From the NCBI RefSeq assembly GCF_029433105.1, contig NZ_JARNTW010000012.1, positions 1 through 64,000 on the forward strand: a stretch of DNA of 64,000 nt. The letters are read 5' to 3'. This document shows positions 1-8,086 of the stretch, in pieces (within the stretch, counting starts at the first letter, position 1; each line of letters opens with the position of its first letter). The stretch comes from Runella sp. MFBS21 (GTDB lineage: Bacteria; Bacteroidota; Bacteroidia; Cytophagales; Spirosomataceae). The position numbers were made by a program, and so were the translations under genes. Below the pieces are notes generated by a model, which saw only the letters and a program-made list of their open reading frames with translations, was not told the origin of the DNA and made no database searches.

Positions 1-117
1 ATGGATAAGAAGACTACCATAGATTGGCAGTTCTCATGCGAGTCTGCCAGAAATACGCTCAATCGGCACTATTCGCACGTTAATCCAAATAATATAAAAT
101 ATAAAAAAACTAATTAA
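1..117 (+). other. Short open fragment, unidentified remnant
   Basis: The frame is open from base 1 to a TAA at 115-117 (38 codons) and may be the end of a gene that begins before the window. The segment ARNTLNRHYSHV vaguely recalls the C-terminal Tyr region of phage-type integrases (…HYSHV…), but no other integrase motif is present. It directly abuts the truncated LysR fragment that follows, so it may mark one side of an old recombination junction. Function not assigned. Confidence 0.2.
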
Positions 118-590
118 ACAAGGTACTGAATCTGCACCAATTTGATTTTGTGTTGACCTTCCACGAAAAGCCCAACGAACCTCATCTAAAGTACCAGACT
201 CTTCTGAACTCAAACATGGTCTTGGTCACTGCAAAAAAATCTTCTTTAGCCTCTAAGACTACTATCTCGCTCACGGAAGTAGCTGCATTGCCCTTAGCAC
301 TTCCTTTCAGTGGCTACACTACTATTCAGTTTTTTGAGGAATCGTTTAGCCAAAAAAACCTGAATCCGAATATATGTATGGAAATCAACGACATACCTAC
401 CTTATTTGAAATTGTAAAAACAGGACATTGGCATACTATTTTGAGTGATGCCAGTGTAAACGACCCCGAAGTAGTGGCAATCCCCATAGAAGGAGAAAAT
501 ATGAAACGAAAAATAATGATTATCTCCCTTAAAGAAGCCTACGAAAAGCAGGCTGTAAAAAAACTGTATGAATTGCTGCGGGGGATTTGA
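114..590 (+). pseudogene. LysR-type regulator, C-terminal effector-domain fragment
   Basis: The reading frame from 114 (after a stop at 111-113) encodes about 158 residues resembling the second half of a LysR substrate-binding domain: FDFVLTFHE near the start, then LVTAKKSSLA and LPLALPFSGYTT, ending in a helical KKLYELL tail. The winged-helix DNA-binding domain and the first half of the effector domain are absent. A GTG at 150 could start a 146-residue product, but the family resemblance continues upstream of it to about 120, so truncation is more likely than a real start. The last 110 bp recur in decayed form at 1981-2080. A complete LysR gene of about 300 codons occurs at 21077-21982 for comparison. 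Confidence 0.7.
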
Positions 591-715
591 GTTTTACAAA
601 CAGTGTGCCGCGATGCGGCTTAAATTCATTACTATGGCTTTTCACGCAATGTAAGTAACTAAGCAAAATTAGGATTTTGTTGCGCAATATCCCTAACCTT
701 TTCAAACCCCATTCC

Positions 716-852
716 GACTTTAGGCTGGGGACAAGAACTAACAACTAGAGGAAGGGCTTTAGCCCTGAATTTCAACTATGACACTTAAAAAATTCAGGGC
801 TAAAGCCCCTTTGATATTGCCCTATTTTTAGCCCCAGCCTGAAGGCGTGGGG
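716..852. repeat. Nested REP-like palindromic element
   Basis: The core is a perfect 19-bp inverted repeat: GGGCTTTAGCCCTGAATTT at 754-772 and its complement at 790-808, with a 17-nt loop. A second hairpin follows at 832-852 (CCCC…GCCT-GA-AGGC…GGGG), and a partial complement of it, TAGGCTGGGG, lies at 721-730, so the whole block is nested. This architecture resembles REP/REPIN-type intergenic elements, often mobilised by IS200-like Y1 transposases; no such transposase is in the window. It fills most of the 416-bp gap at 591-1006, where I see no gene. Confidence 0.75.
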
Positions 853-1006
853 TTTGAGGAGATTCAGGCTATATTCACAATAAAGTCTTGTTTTATTTTG
901 CTTAGCTACTTATAAATTTTTACATAATTATGTCATTTTAAACACATTACCAATAAAGAGCTGCTTTTTGTTTTAATATGTTCAACCTGAAATTACTTCA
1001 CATAAA

Positions 1007-1879
1007 CTAGTCTTTCTCCTCATAGGCTACAAACTCATAAGTAGCGTCGCCACCCGATACATTAAATCTCAAAAAGCCCCTCGAACCATGTGTGTTACCA
1101 CGCCAAGAGGGTCGACCAGCGATGGCGCCTCCAGTAATGTAGTGGGTTTTTCCTGCTATATTTAAGTCCTCAAACCAGTGAATGTGTCCTTGAAGAACAA
1201 ACTTGAGGTTATGGTCTTTAAAAAGGGTTAAGACTTCGTTACGGTTAGAAACTGGTGGCTGAGAAAAATAGCCGTTTTGAGGAGGATGCAAGTCATGATA
1301 AGTTGTAACCAACGGAATATGAGCGACTACCACCACGGGCGTTTCGGGTTTTACGCCAGCAAGGTCGCTTTTTATCCATTTTAACTGACCTTCATCCACT
1401 CTCCCAACATACTTATAGTTCTCTACATCCAGAACGTTTAAGACGATGAAGTGCCATCCTTTGTGGTCAAATGAATAGTAGGGGTCACCAAAATATCGCT
1501 TAAACATTCCTAGTTTATAGTCAGGATGCGATGAGTCCTCGGGGCTTTCCTCATATATCCCAAAGAGATCGTGGTTTCCTACGCAATTGTAAACTGGCAC
1601 TTTAAATCTACGGGTCTGAGTGAGGTAATAGCTAAAAAGAGAATCTCCTTTTGCTCGATTTCCCCGCATGATGTCAAAAATCTGGTCTCCTCCTGAAAGT
1701 ACAAAGTCAGGTTTTATTTGCTCTATTCGTTGTACTACCTTATTGAATGCTTTTTCTACGACGAGGTCAGGGCGAAGATGCATATCAGTCATAAAAACGA
1801 AGGAAAAATTTTCGTTTTGAGCCGAAACTGTTTCTAAACAGAAGCAGAAAAACAAAACAAATATAAAGTGCTTTATCAT
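1007..1879 (-). CDS. Secreted calcineurin-like metallophosphoesterase
   Basis: This 290-residue protein has the metallophosphoesterase fold motifs in order: FMTDMHLR (D-x-H), GGDQIFD (GGD), GNHD, VVAHIPL and GHIHW. These supply the residues that bind the two metal ions. The start is placed at the ATG at 1877-1879 rather than 24 codons upstream, because the sequence from there is a clear signal peptide (MIKHFIFVLFFCFC…SAQ). The product is therefore periplasmic or exported and probably hydrolyses phosphate monoesters or diesters; the substrate cannot be told. It stands alone between two fragments of a LysR gene, which suggests the locus was rearranged around it. Confidence 0.85.
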   Translation of the reverse strand: MIKHFIFVLFFCFCLETVSAQNENFSFVFMTDMHLRPDLVVEKAFNKVVQRIEQIKPDFVLSGGDQIFDIMRGNRAKGDSLFSYYLTQTRRFKVPVYNCVGNHDLFGIYEESPEDSSHPDYKLGMFKRYFGDPYYSFDHKGWHFIVLNVLDVENYKYVGRVDEGQLKWIKSDLAGVKPETPVVVVAHIPLVTTYHDLHPPQNGYFSQPPVSNRNEVLTLFKDHNLKFVLQGHIHWFEDLNIAGKTHYITGGAIAGRPSWRGNTHGSRGFLRFNVSGGDATYEFVAYEEKD

Positions 1880-1980
1880 GAAATGACGATTTTTTAAAGG
1901 TATAACTGAAAAAGACACGGTTAAGGCTACGGCGTTAGATAAAGTAATCACAGATTGTCAATCCTTAACAACATAAGACA

Positions 1981-2080
1981 TCCCCATCAAAAGCAAAAAA
2001 CCTGAAGCGAATGATTCCTAAAAGAAGCCTACGAAAAGCAAGTCGTAAAAAAGCTGTATGAATAGCTGCGGAGGATTTAA
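1981..2080 (+). pseudogene. Second, decayed copy of a LysR 3' end
   Basis: Bases 1981-2080 match 481-590 with small deletions and substitutions. Both begin TCCCCAT and share AAAGAAGCCTACGAAAAGCA, then GTAAAAAA-CTGTATGAAT-GCTGCGG-GGATTT. In this copy the Leu codon TTG of the first copy is TAG, so the frame is broken. Nothing recognisably LysR-like precedes it. The two copies are direct repeats 1.4 kb apart that bracket the metallophosphoesterase gene. Confidence 0.65.
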
Positions 2081-2189
2081 CCTTTTACATCTTTGTATTA
2101 CTTTCATTAACTTCGACAGAACTTTGAAATGTATTTTCTGTATTATATATTTTTCACGTATTTTAGTAAAAAATAAAATCTAAAGGGTT

Positions 2190-2570
2190 ATGAATTCTTC
2201 CCTCACAACACTTTTTCACGAAGCCGAACGGTTAGACAACCGTTCATTAGATACTTTTATTGCGGATATTCTCTCTTTACGTATTAGACGAAAAATCACT
2301 GATACTCAAAGAGAAGAAGCTATTTTATTAAAAAAAATCAACAAAAGCCTTCCTAGCGATCAAATAGAATATTTTAGAGTGTTGAATCAAAAACGATTAG
2401 AAGGAACCATCAGTGAGCAAGAGCATACGGAACTGCTAGTTTTGTTAGATAAAATTGAAAAGTTAAATGTAAGCCGTCTTAAATATTTAACCTCGCTTGC
2501 ACGATTGCGAAAAGTTTCTGTACGTGAATTAATGACGCAATTAGGAATTTCGAACTCACTAAATGGCTAG
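2190..2570 (+). CDS. Small helical protein paired with HNH nuclease
   Basis: The 126-residue product is rich in charged helices, with no signal peptide or membrane segment. A C-terminal stretch (LTSLARLRKVSVRELMTQLGI) looks like a short helix-turn-helix or coiled segment. I do not recognise a named family. Its stop (2568-2570) overlaps the start of the next gene by 8 bp (ATG at 2563), a sign of translational coupling. I infer a partner or regulator of the HNH nuclease, possibly an antitoxin-like or accessory subunit, but nothing in the sequence proves this. Confidence 0.7.
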   Translation: MNSSLTTLFHEAERLDNRSLDTFIADILSLRIRRKITDTQREEAILLKKINKSLPSDQIEYFRVLNQKRLEGTISEQEHTELLVLLDKIEKLNVSRLKYLTSLARLRKVSVRELMTQLGISNSLNG

Positions 2571-2988
2571 ATTGTATATTTCATCAAGCATCAAACAATC
2601 CATTATTGCAAGAGCTAAGGGATATTGTGAGTATTGTAAGAGCCCCGCTGATTTTACAACTGAGCCATTTTCCATAGAACATATCCTTCCCCTTTCTAAA
2701 AATGGTTCCAACGACTTCTTGAATTTAGCACTAGCCTGCCTTGGATGTAATATCTACAAATCTGACAAAACTACATTTATTGACCCTGTTTCATTACGGA
2801 TTTCTGATTTATTTAATCCACGTACAATGAATTGGGAGGAACATTTTATATGGGATGAAACATTCACTTTGATGATTGGCAAAACCGCTACTGGACGTGC
2901 TACAATTGAGGCTTTAAAACTTAATCGCCGCCCATTGACCAACCTTAGGCGTGCTCTTATTGCCATTAGTGAGCATCCTCCTAAATAA
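2563..2988 (+). CDS. HNH endonuclease
   Basis: The 141-residue protein has a compact HNH domain at residues about 20-66: a first zinc pair CEYC, the catalytic segment IEHILPLSKNG, an Asn/Leu run, and a second zinc pair CLGCN. The rest (residues 70-141) is a family-specific C-terminal region with MNWEEHF and RRPLTNLRRAL. HNH nucleases of this size occur in defence, homing and DNA-repair contexts. Here the gene overlaps a small upstream gene by 8 bp and has no phage or transposon genes beside it. Its target is unknown. It converges on the GH32 gene with a 36-bp gap. Confidence 0.85.
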   Translation: MARLYISSSIKQSIIARAKGYCEYCKSPADFTTEPFSIEHILPLSKNGSNDFLNLALACLGCNIYKSDKTTFIDPVSLRISDLFNPRTMNWEEHFIWDETFTLMIGKTATGRATIEALKLNRRPLTNLRRALIAISEHPPK

Positions 2989-3024
2989 AAGCCTTATGCA
3001 AAAGATGTACATACATGCCCAGTA

Positions 3025-4668
3025 CTACTCCCAAATAGACTTGGCAGTATAGAGTGTAAGGTCTTTTATTTCGATATTATTTCCCCAAAATACCAGACCG
3101 TCTTTGCTATTGCTAGGTTTCCTTTCAAATGAATAGGAATAAGCGCCGTTGTCAATAAAAACTTCAACGGAAGTTTTATCGACATAAATATCCGCCATAA
3201 TCTCCATAGAAGTCATGTCTTCGGGTGAGTAAAAAACCCCATTGACACGGTTGGAATTCAAATCATAATCAAGCAGCCGCTGCCCCCAAAGCGACACACC
3301 CGCACTTGTGGCGTGCGAAAGTTTGATTTTTGTCTTGATCCTAAACCTCTCCAAAGAAGGCAACGTTTTCAATTTTTCGTTGGCATCGACGGCCTTGAGT
3401 GAAGTCCATTGCCCCACGGTTGTAAACAACTGCTCCGTTTCTTTGACGGGTAGGCTCGTCAAACGCAAGCCATTTTTGGTAGTACGTAAACGGAGTTCGG
3501 TGGGCAGTAGCATCATGTGGTTGAAAGGCATAGCGGGTTGGGCTATTCTCCCCCACCCTATCTGAACCCTACGGGGGTCGCTTTGGGGCATATTGGTAAA
3601 GGTCTGCGCGGCATAAATACTACCAGTAGTGTAGTAATGTTTCCCTGATTCGGGCGTAAAAGTTTTACCGTCAAAATCCCCAATCATATACGTAGCCGAA
3701 GCACCGTACATCACCCATTTTGTTTTGTTTTTATTGCCATCGATAGGCAATTCAAACAAATCAGGACACTCCCAAAAGCCCGTCACATGGCTTTCATATT
3801 TCCATTCTTTGAGGTTTTTGGAAGTATAAATCGAGTGTCCGTCACGTTCGTTGAACACCATTACCCAATGATTACCAGGCTTATACCAAAACACCCTCGG
3901 GTCGCGCGTATCTCTACTGTTCCATTTTGCTTTTGAATCAATCAACGGGTTTTTATCGTATTTTGTCCAAGTGCGGCCTTTGTCCAAGCTGTACGCCATG
4001 CACTGCACTTCTTTTTCGGGATTGTCGACCGTAAAAAAAGCAATCATTGCGGGAATGTTGCCACGGTTAAAACCAGCGGTATTTTGATAGTCAATCACCG
4101 TCGAACCCGAAAACATCGTACCCATTGCATCGGGCGACAAAGCCGTAGGTAATTCTTCCCAGTGAACCATGTCTTTGCTCACAGCATGCCCCCACGACAT
4201 ATTTTCCCATTCTCTTTCATAAGGATTATGTTGGTAAAAAAGATGGTATTCCCCCTCGTAGAAAATCATGCCATTGGGGTCATTGATCCAACCTCGGCGC
4301 GTTGAAAAGTGAAATTGAGGGCGATTTTTTTCGCGATAAAGCGAATCCTGCCCCGCGATTTTATCATCTTGATAGATTTTACTCAAACCTTCTGACTTGC
4401 CATCATAGCTGATAGTAATGGTTTTGCCCTGCAATGCTGCCATGTCACAAAACACCCAATATTCGGGTTGGGCGGCCAATCGGATTTTGAAAGAGCGTTC
4501 GAGTTTGTCATCTATTTTAAACTGCATGATGCCTCTTTCTTGGGTCTGCGAGACAGGCAAGTTCAAGTATCTTTTGGTAATTTTGAAAGAAATAGTTTGG
4601 GCAGATAACGCCCCATAACAGAGCATCATCAAAGCAGTGAAGACTTTGCGTTTCAAAAGCGATTTCAT
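3025..4668 (-). CDS. Glycoside hydrolase family 32 fructanase
   Basis: The product (547 residues from the ATG at 4666-4668) is an exported GH32 enzyme that hydrolyses beta-fructosides (levan, inulin or sucrose type). After the signal peptide (MKSLLKRKVF…LSAQ) there is an N-terminal beta domain of about 90 residues (DUF4980 type). The five-bladed propeller follows, with WINDPNG (nucleophile Asp near residue 130), SGS, the RDP motif (SRDTRDP) and the acid/base motif WECPD. A C-terminal beta-sandwich ends the protein. The start chosen is 18 codons inside the longest frame because the signal peptide begins there. A promoter lies at 4763-4795. The gene is divergent from the PSD1 gene. Confidence 0.9.
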   Translation of the reverse strand: MKSLLKRKVFTALMMLCYGALSAQTISFKITKRYLNLPVSQTQERGIMQFKIDDKLERSFKIRLAAQPEYWVFCDMAALQGKTITISYDGKSEGLSKIYQDDKIAGQDSLYREKNRPQFHFSTRRGWINDPNGMIFYEGEYHLFYQHNPYEREWENMSWGHAVSKDMVHWEELPTALSPDAMGTMFSGSTVIDYQNTAGFNRGNIPAMIAFFTVDNPEKEVQCMAYSLDKGRTWTKYDKNPLIDSKAKWNSRDTRDPRVFWYKPGNHWVMVFNERDGHSIYTSKNLKEWKYESHVTGFWECPDLFELPIDGNKNKTKWVMYGASATYMIGDFDGKTFTPESGKHYYTTGSIYAAQTFTNMPQSDPRRVQIGWGRIAQPAMPFNHMMLLPTELRLRTTKNGLRLTSLPVKETEQLFTTVGQWTSLKAVDANEKLKTLPSLERFRIKTKIKLSHATSAGVSLWGQRLLDYDLNSNRVNGVFYSPEDMTSMEIMADIYVDKTSVEVFIDNGAYSYSFERKPSNSKDGLVFWGNNIEIKDLTLYTAKSIWE

Positions 4669-4762
4669 TGGAGCGAAGATTGTTAAAAGCCAAAGGAACC
4701 AGAGCACTTCTTTTACTCCCAAAGTGGCATTAGGGTTTGAGAACTTTTGCAGCTAAGAATTC

Positions 4763-4795
4763 CAAAAATATTCCCTAAGGTCGGATTTGTACAAA
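4763..4795 (-). promoter_or_regulatory. Bacteroidota-type promoter for GH32
   Basis: On the minus strand a -33 TTTG (complement of CAAA at 4792-4795) is followed after 21 bp by the -7 box TATTTTTG (4763-4770). This fits TTTG-N19-21-TAnnTTTG. Transcription would begin near 4757, about 90 bp before the ATG. Confidence 0.5.
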
Positions 4796-4836
4796 TTTAC
4801 GGCTTGTTTGTACAATTTAGATAAATATTTAAACTT

Positions 4837-4844
4837 TATCTTTG
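4837..4844 (+). promoter_or_regulatory. -7 box TATCTTTG for the PSD1 operon
   Basis: TATCTTTG matches TAnnTTTG and lies 22 bp before the ATG at 4867. No TTTG occurs at the ideal -33 spacing (nearest at 4807-4810, spacer 26), so the assignment is moderate. Confidence 0.4.
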
Positions 4845-4866
4845 TAGTCCTAAATCACCACGTATC

Positions 4867-7800
4867 ATGTCTCGTTATTATTGGCTACTTTTTGGAATGC
4901 TAAGTGGGGGAATTTTTTCTTGCGCTCCCAAACTCCCCGAAGATGTAGCAGCGGCTTATCAAAACTTGCCCGCTGAATTGGATTACAATCTCCACGTCAA
5001 ACCTATCTTGTCTGACAAATGTTTTGCGTGTCATGGCCCCGACAAAGCCAAGCAAAAAGCAGGATTGCGACTCGACATCGCCGACTTTGCCTTTGCCAGC
5101 CTACCCGAAAATCCTAGTAAAGTAGCCATCGACCCTGGCGACTTAGAAGATAGTGAGGTATTTCACCGCATCTTGTCGGCCGACCCCGACTACGTAATGC
5201 CTACGCCCGATTCGCACCTCCAACTGACAACTCAAGAAAAAGCAATCCTTATTAAATGGATAGAAAATGGTGCCGAATACAAACCACATTGGGCATTTGT
5301 AGCACCAGAAGAGCCTGACGTTCCGGATGTTAAAAATGAAGATTGGATAAAAAATCCGATTGATAATTTTATTCTGAAAAAACTGGAGCAAGAGCAACTA
5401 AAACCCGCTGCGATGGCCGATAAAGAGACGCTCCTTCGCCGTCTCTCGCTCGACCTCACGGGACTTCCGCCCACATTGCCCGAAATTGATGCTTTCCTGA
5501 AAGATAATTCTCCCAACGCCTACGAAAAGCAAGTGAACCGTTTGCTTGCGTCTCCTCACTATGGCGAAAAAATGGCGGTCGATTGGTTGGATTTAGCACG
5601 CTTTGCCGATTCGCACGGCTATACCGTAGACCGCCTGCGCGATATGTCGCCTTACCGCGATTGGGTGATCGGGGCTTTCAACCAAAATATGCCTTATGAC
5701 AAATTTATTCATTGGCAACTCGCCGGCGATTTGATGCCCAAGCCTTCCAAAGAGATGCTCATTGCGACGGCTTTCAATCGCAATCACCAACAAAATATGG
5801 AAGGTGGTATCATCGAAGAAGAGTTTCAGACCGAATACGTCGTGGATCGCACTAATACCTTTGGGGACGCTTTTCTGGGTTTATCGGTAGGCTGTGCCAA
5901 ATGCCACGACCATAAATATGACCCCATTTCACAAAAGAATTATTATGAATTGTTTAGCTTTTTCAACAATGTAAAAGAAGCTGGCCAAATCTCTTGGGAT
6001 GATGCCATGCCTTCTCCAAGCTTGCTACTTCCTACAGCTCAACAAGAAAAAGTTTTGCATTTTATCAATACCCAAATCAAACAGCAAGAAGCCACCATAG
6101 CCAAAACCCAAGCTACATTTAGTAATTCTTTTAATCAATGGATAGCTTCTAAAGGGTATCAAAATTTAGGCAAACAGCCACTTCCGGCAGTGGGCTTGAT
6201 AGCGCATTTTGGTTTTGAAAATGATTTAAAAAACAACCTCGCTCCACGTCAAATGGGGCGAATGTTGCGCGAAACAGGCGAAGAAACCGCCACTTTTACT
6301 AACCGAGGCCAAGGCAAAACTTTGAGTCTCAATGGCGACGTGTGGCTAGATTTAGACTGTGTGGGAGGCTATCGCAAATCACAACCTTTTAGCGTGGGCA
6401 TTTGGGTCAATGTCCCAAAAAATCTCAAAGAAGGGGTCATCATTCACAAAAGCCAAGCCGAAAGATTGTACAATTTTAGGGGATGGCATTTGTATTTGAA
6501 AAACAATAAACTAGAGCTCAACATGGCGCATACAGCTCCCTCCGACGCCATTACGCGAGTTTCTACCCAATCTATTCCGCGTGATAAATGGATTCAACTC
6601 ACCATCACCTATGATGGTTCTTCGCTGGCCAAAGGGCTGCGTGTTTATCTTAACGGCAACGAAATGCCTATGGAAACTACCATGGACCAACTTCAAAAAG
6701 ATATTTTATTTAAATCTCGCGAACAGTCAGGTATTCAAGTAGGCGGATGGTGGCGCGGATGGGGCTTTACGGATGGCCAAGTAGATGATATTACTTTTTA
6801 TGACCGTGTATTGACGCCTTATGAATTGAAAGTGTTAGCTCAGAAAGCCAATTGGAATGCTATAGCCCAAAAAATACCTGCTCAACTTTCAACCCCTGAG
6901 TTGACCATTTTAAAGGAATATTACCTTTCAGCCTTAGAGCCTAATACGCTGATGGCACGCCAAAAGCTGCAACAACTGCGCTCCAATCTGGCCGACTCGA
7001 CGGCGAAAATAAAAGAACTGATGGTGATGCAAGAAATGCCCCAACGCAAAAAAGCTCACATTTTGCTCCGAGGCAATTACGACGCTTTGGGGGAGGAAGT
7101 ATTTCCCAATACGCCCGAAAATATCTTACCCTTTCCCAAAAACTTTCCAAAAAATCGCTACGGATTGGCGCAGTGGCTTACCCACGAAGACAACCCACTC
7201 ACGGTTCGTGTGGCAGTCAATCGTCTATGGCAAAATTTCTTTGGCACGGGTTTGGTCAAAACCACTGAAGACTTTGGCAACCAAGGTGAGCTACCAAGTC
7301 ATTTAGAGTTGTTGGATTATTTAGCGATTTCGTTTCGGGAAAACAATTGGGATATCAAACAATTGAATAAGCTCATTGTGATGTCGGCCACTTACCAACA
7401 AGACTCTCGACCCACGCGCGAAGCCCGCGAAAAAGACCCCGAAAATCGTTGGCTTTCTCACGGCCCCGCCAATAGAATGACCGCCGAGATGATTCGAGAC
7501 AATGCGCTGGCAGCTAGTGGATTATTGAACCCCAAAATTGGCGGAGAAAGTGTAAAACCTTATCAACCCGATGGTTTATGGCAAATCAACAGTGCCAATT
7601 ATGTAGCTGACTCTGGCGACAAAGTGTATCGGAGGAGTTTGTATATTTTGGCAAAAAGAGCTGTTCCTAATCCCACCCTTGCTACTTTCGACGCCACCTC
7701 GCGGAGTTTTTGCGTAGTGCGTCGTCAAAAAACCAATACACCTCTGCAAGCATTGGTTACGCTCAATGACCCTACTTTTGTGGAAGCAGCCAAAGTAATA

Positions 7801-8079
7801 GGCGAACAAATGACCAGAATTCCTGAAAGTAAACAAGCGATTGGCATTGTATATCGCAAACTGACGGGTCGTCGTCCTTCATCCAAAGAGTTAGTGCTTT
7901 TGGTACAACTGCGCGAATCGCAGCTTCAAAAATTCAAAGCAAATCCGGCCAAAGTAAACGGATGGCTGCAAGCAGGTCAGTACAAGATTGATACTAACCT
8001 TGATGCTCCGCTCATTGCAGCCAATGCCGTAGTAGCTAGTACTATATTAAACTCAGATGCCAGTATCACCAAGAGATAA
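4867..8079 (+). CDS. PSD1-type cytochrome c lipoprotein with DUF1549/DUF1553 and LamG-like domain
   Basis: This 1070-residue protein begins with a lipoprotein signal (lipobox …GGIFSC, Cys19). A planctomycete-type cytochrome c domain follows with haem motif CFACH (Cys52-His56) and GLRLD. DUF1549 comes next (PIDNFILKKLE, LLRRLSLDLTGLPP), carrying a second CAKCHDHKYDP motif near residue 343. Then comes a concanavalin-like LamG domain (about 445-660), and DUF1553 (about 750-1000) with RLWQNFFGTGLV, NRMTAEMIRDNAL and FDATSR. The pairing with a DUF1501 protein immediately downstream is the standard arrangement. The family is thought to act on polysaccharides or other polymers in a redox-linked way, but the reaction is not established. 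Confidence 0.9.
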   Translation: MSRYYWLLFGMLSGGIFSCAPKLPEDVAAAYQNLPAELDYNLHVKPILSDKCFACHGPDKAKQKAGLRLDIADFAFASLPENPSKVAIDPGDLEDSEVFHRILSADPDYVMPTPDSHLQLTTQEKAILIKWIENGAEYKPHWAFVAPEEPDVPDVKNEDWIKNPIDNFILKKLEQEQLKPAAMADKETLLRRLSLDLTGLPPTLPEIDAFLKDNSPNAYEKQVNRLLASPHYGEKMAVDWLDLARFADSHGYTVDRLRDMSPYRDWVIGAFNQNMPYDKFIHWQLAGDLMPKPSKEMLIATAFNRNHQQNMEGGIIEEEFQTEYVVDRTNTFGDAFLGLSVGCAKCHDHKYDPISQKNYYELFSFFNNVKEAGQISWDDAMPSPSLLLPTAQQEKVLHFINTQIKQQEATIAKTQATFSNSFNQWIASKGYQNLGKQPLPAVGLIAHFGFENDLKNNLAPRQMGRMLRETGEETATFTNRGQGKTLSLNGDVWLDLDCVGGYRKSQPFSVGIWVNVPKNLKEGVIIHKSQAERLYNFRGWHLYLKNNKLELNMAHTAPSDAITRVSTQSIPRDKWIQLTITYDGSSLAKGLRVYLNGNEMPMETTMDQLQKDILFKSREQSGIQVGGWWRGWGFTDGQVDDITFYDRVLTPYELKVLAQKANWNAIAQKIPAQLSTPELTILKEYYLSALEPNTLMARQKLQQLRSNLADSTAKIKELMVMQEMPQRKKAHILLRGNYDALGEEVFPNTPENILPFPKNFPKNRYGLAQWLTHEDNPLTVRVAVNRLWQNFFGTGLVKTTEDFGNQGELPSHLELLDYLAISFRENNWDIKQLNKLIVMSATYQQDSRPTREAREKDPENRWLSHGPANRMTAEMIRDNALAASGLLNPKIGGESVKPYQPDGLWQINSANYVADSGDKVYRRSLYILAKRAVPNPTLATFDATSRSFCVVRRQKTNTPLQALVTLNDPTFVEAAKVIGEQMTRIPESKQAIGIVYRKLTGRRPSSKELVLLVQLRESQLQKFKANPAKVNGWLQAGQYKIDTNLDAPLIAANAVVASTILNSDASITKR

Positions 8080-8086
8080 GCACGCT

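Noticed and set aside
1-117. Integrase C-terminus marking a prophage or island edge
   Set aside because: Only a five-residue likeness (HYSHV), with no catalytic Arg or box I/II visible, so kept only as an unidentified fragment.
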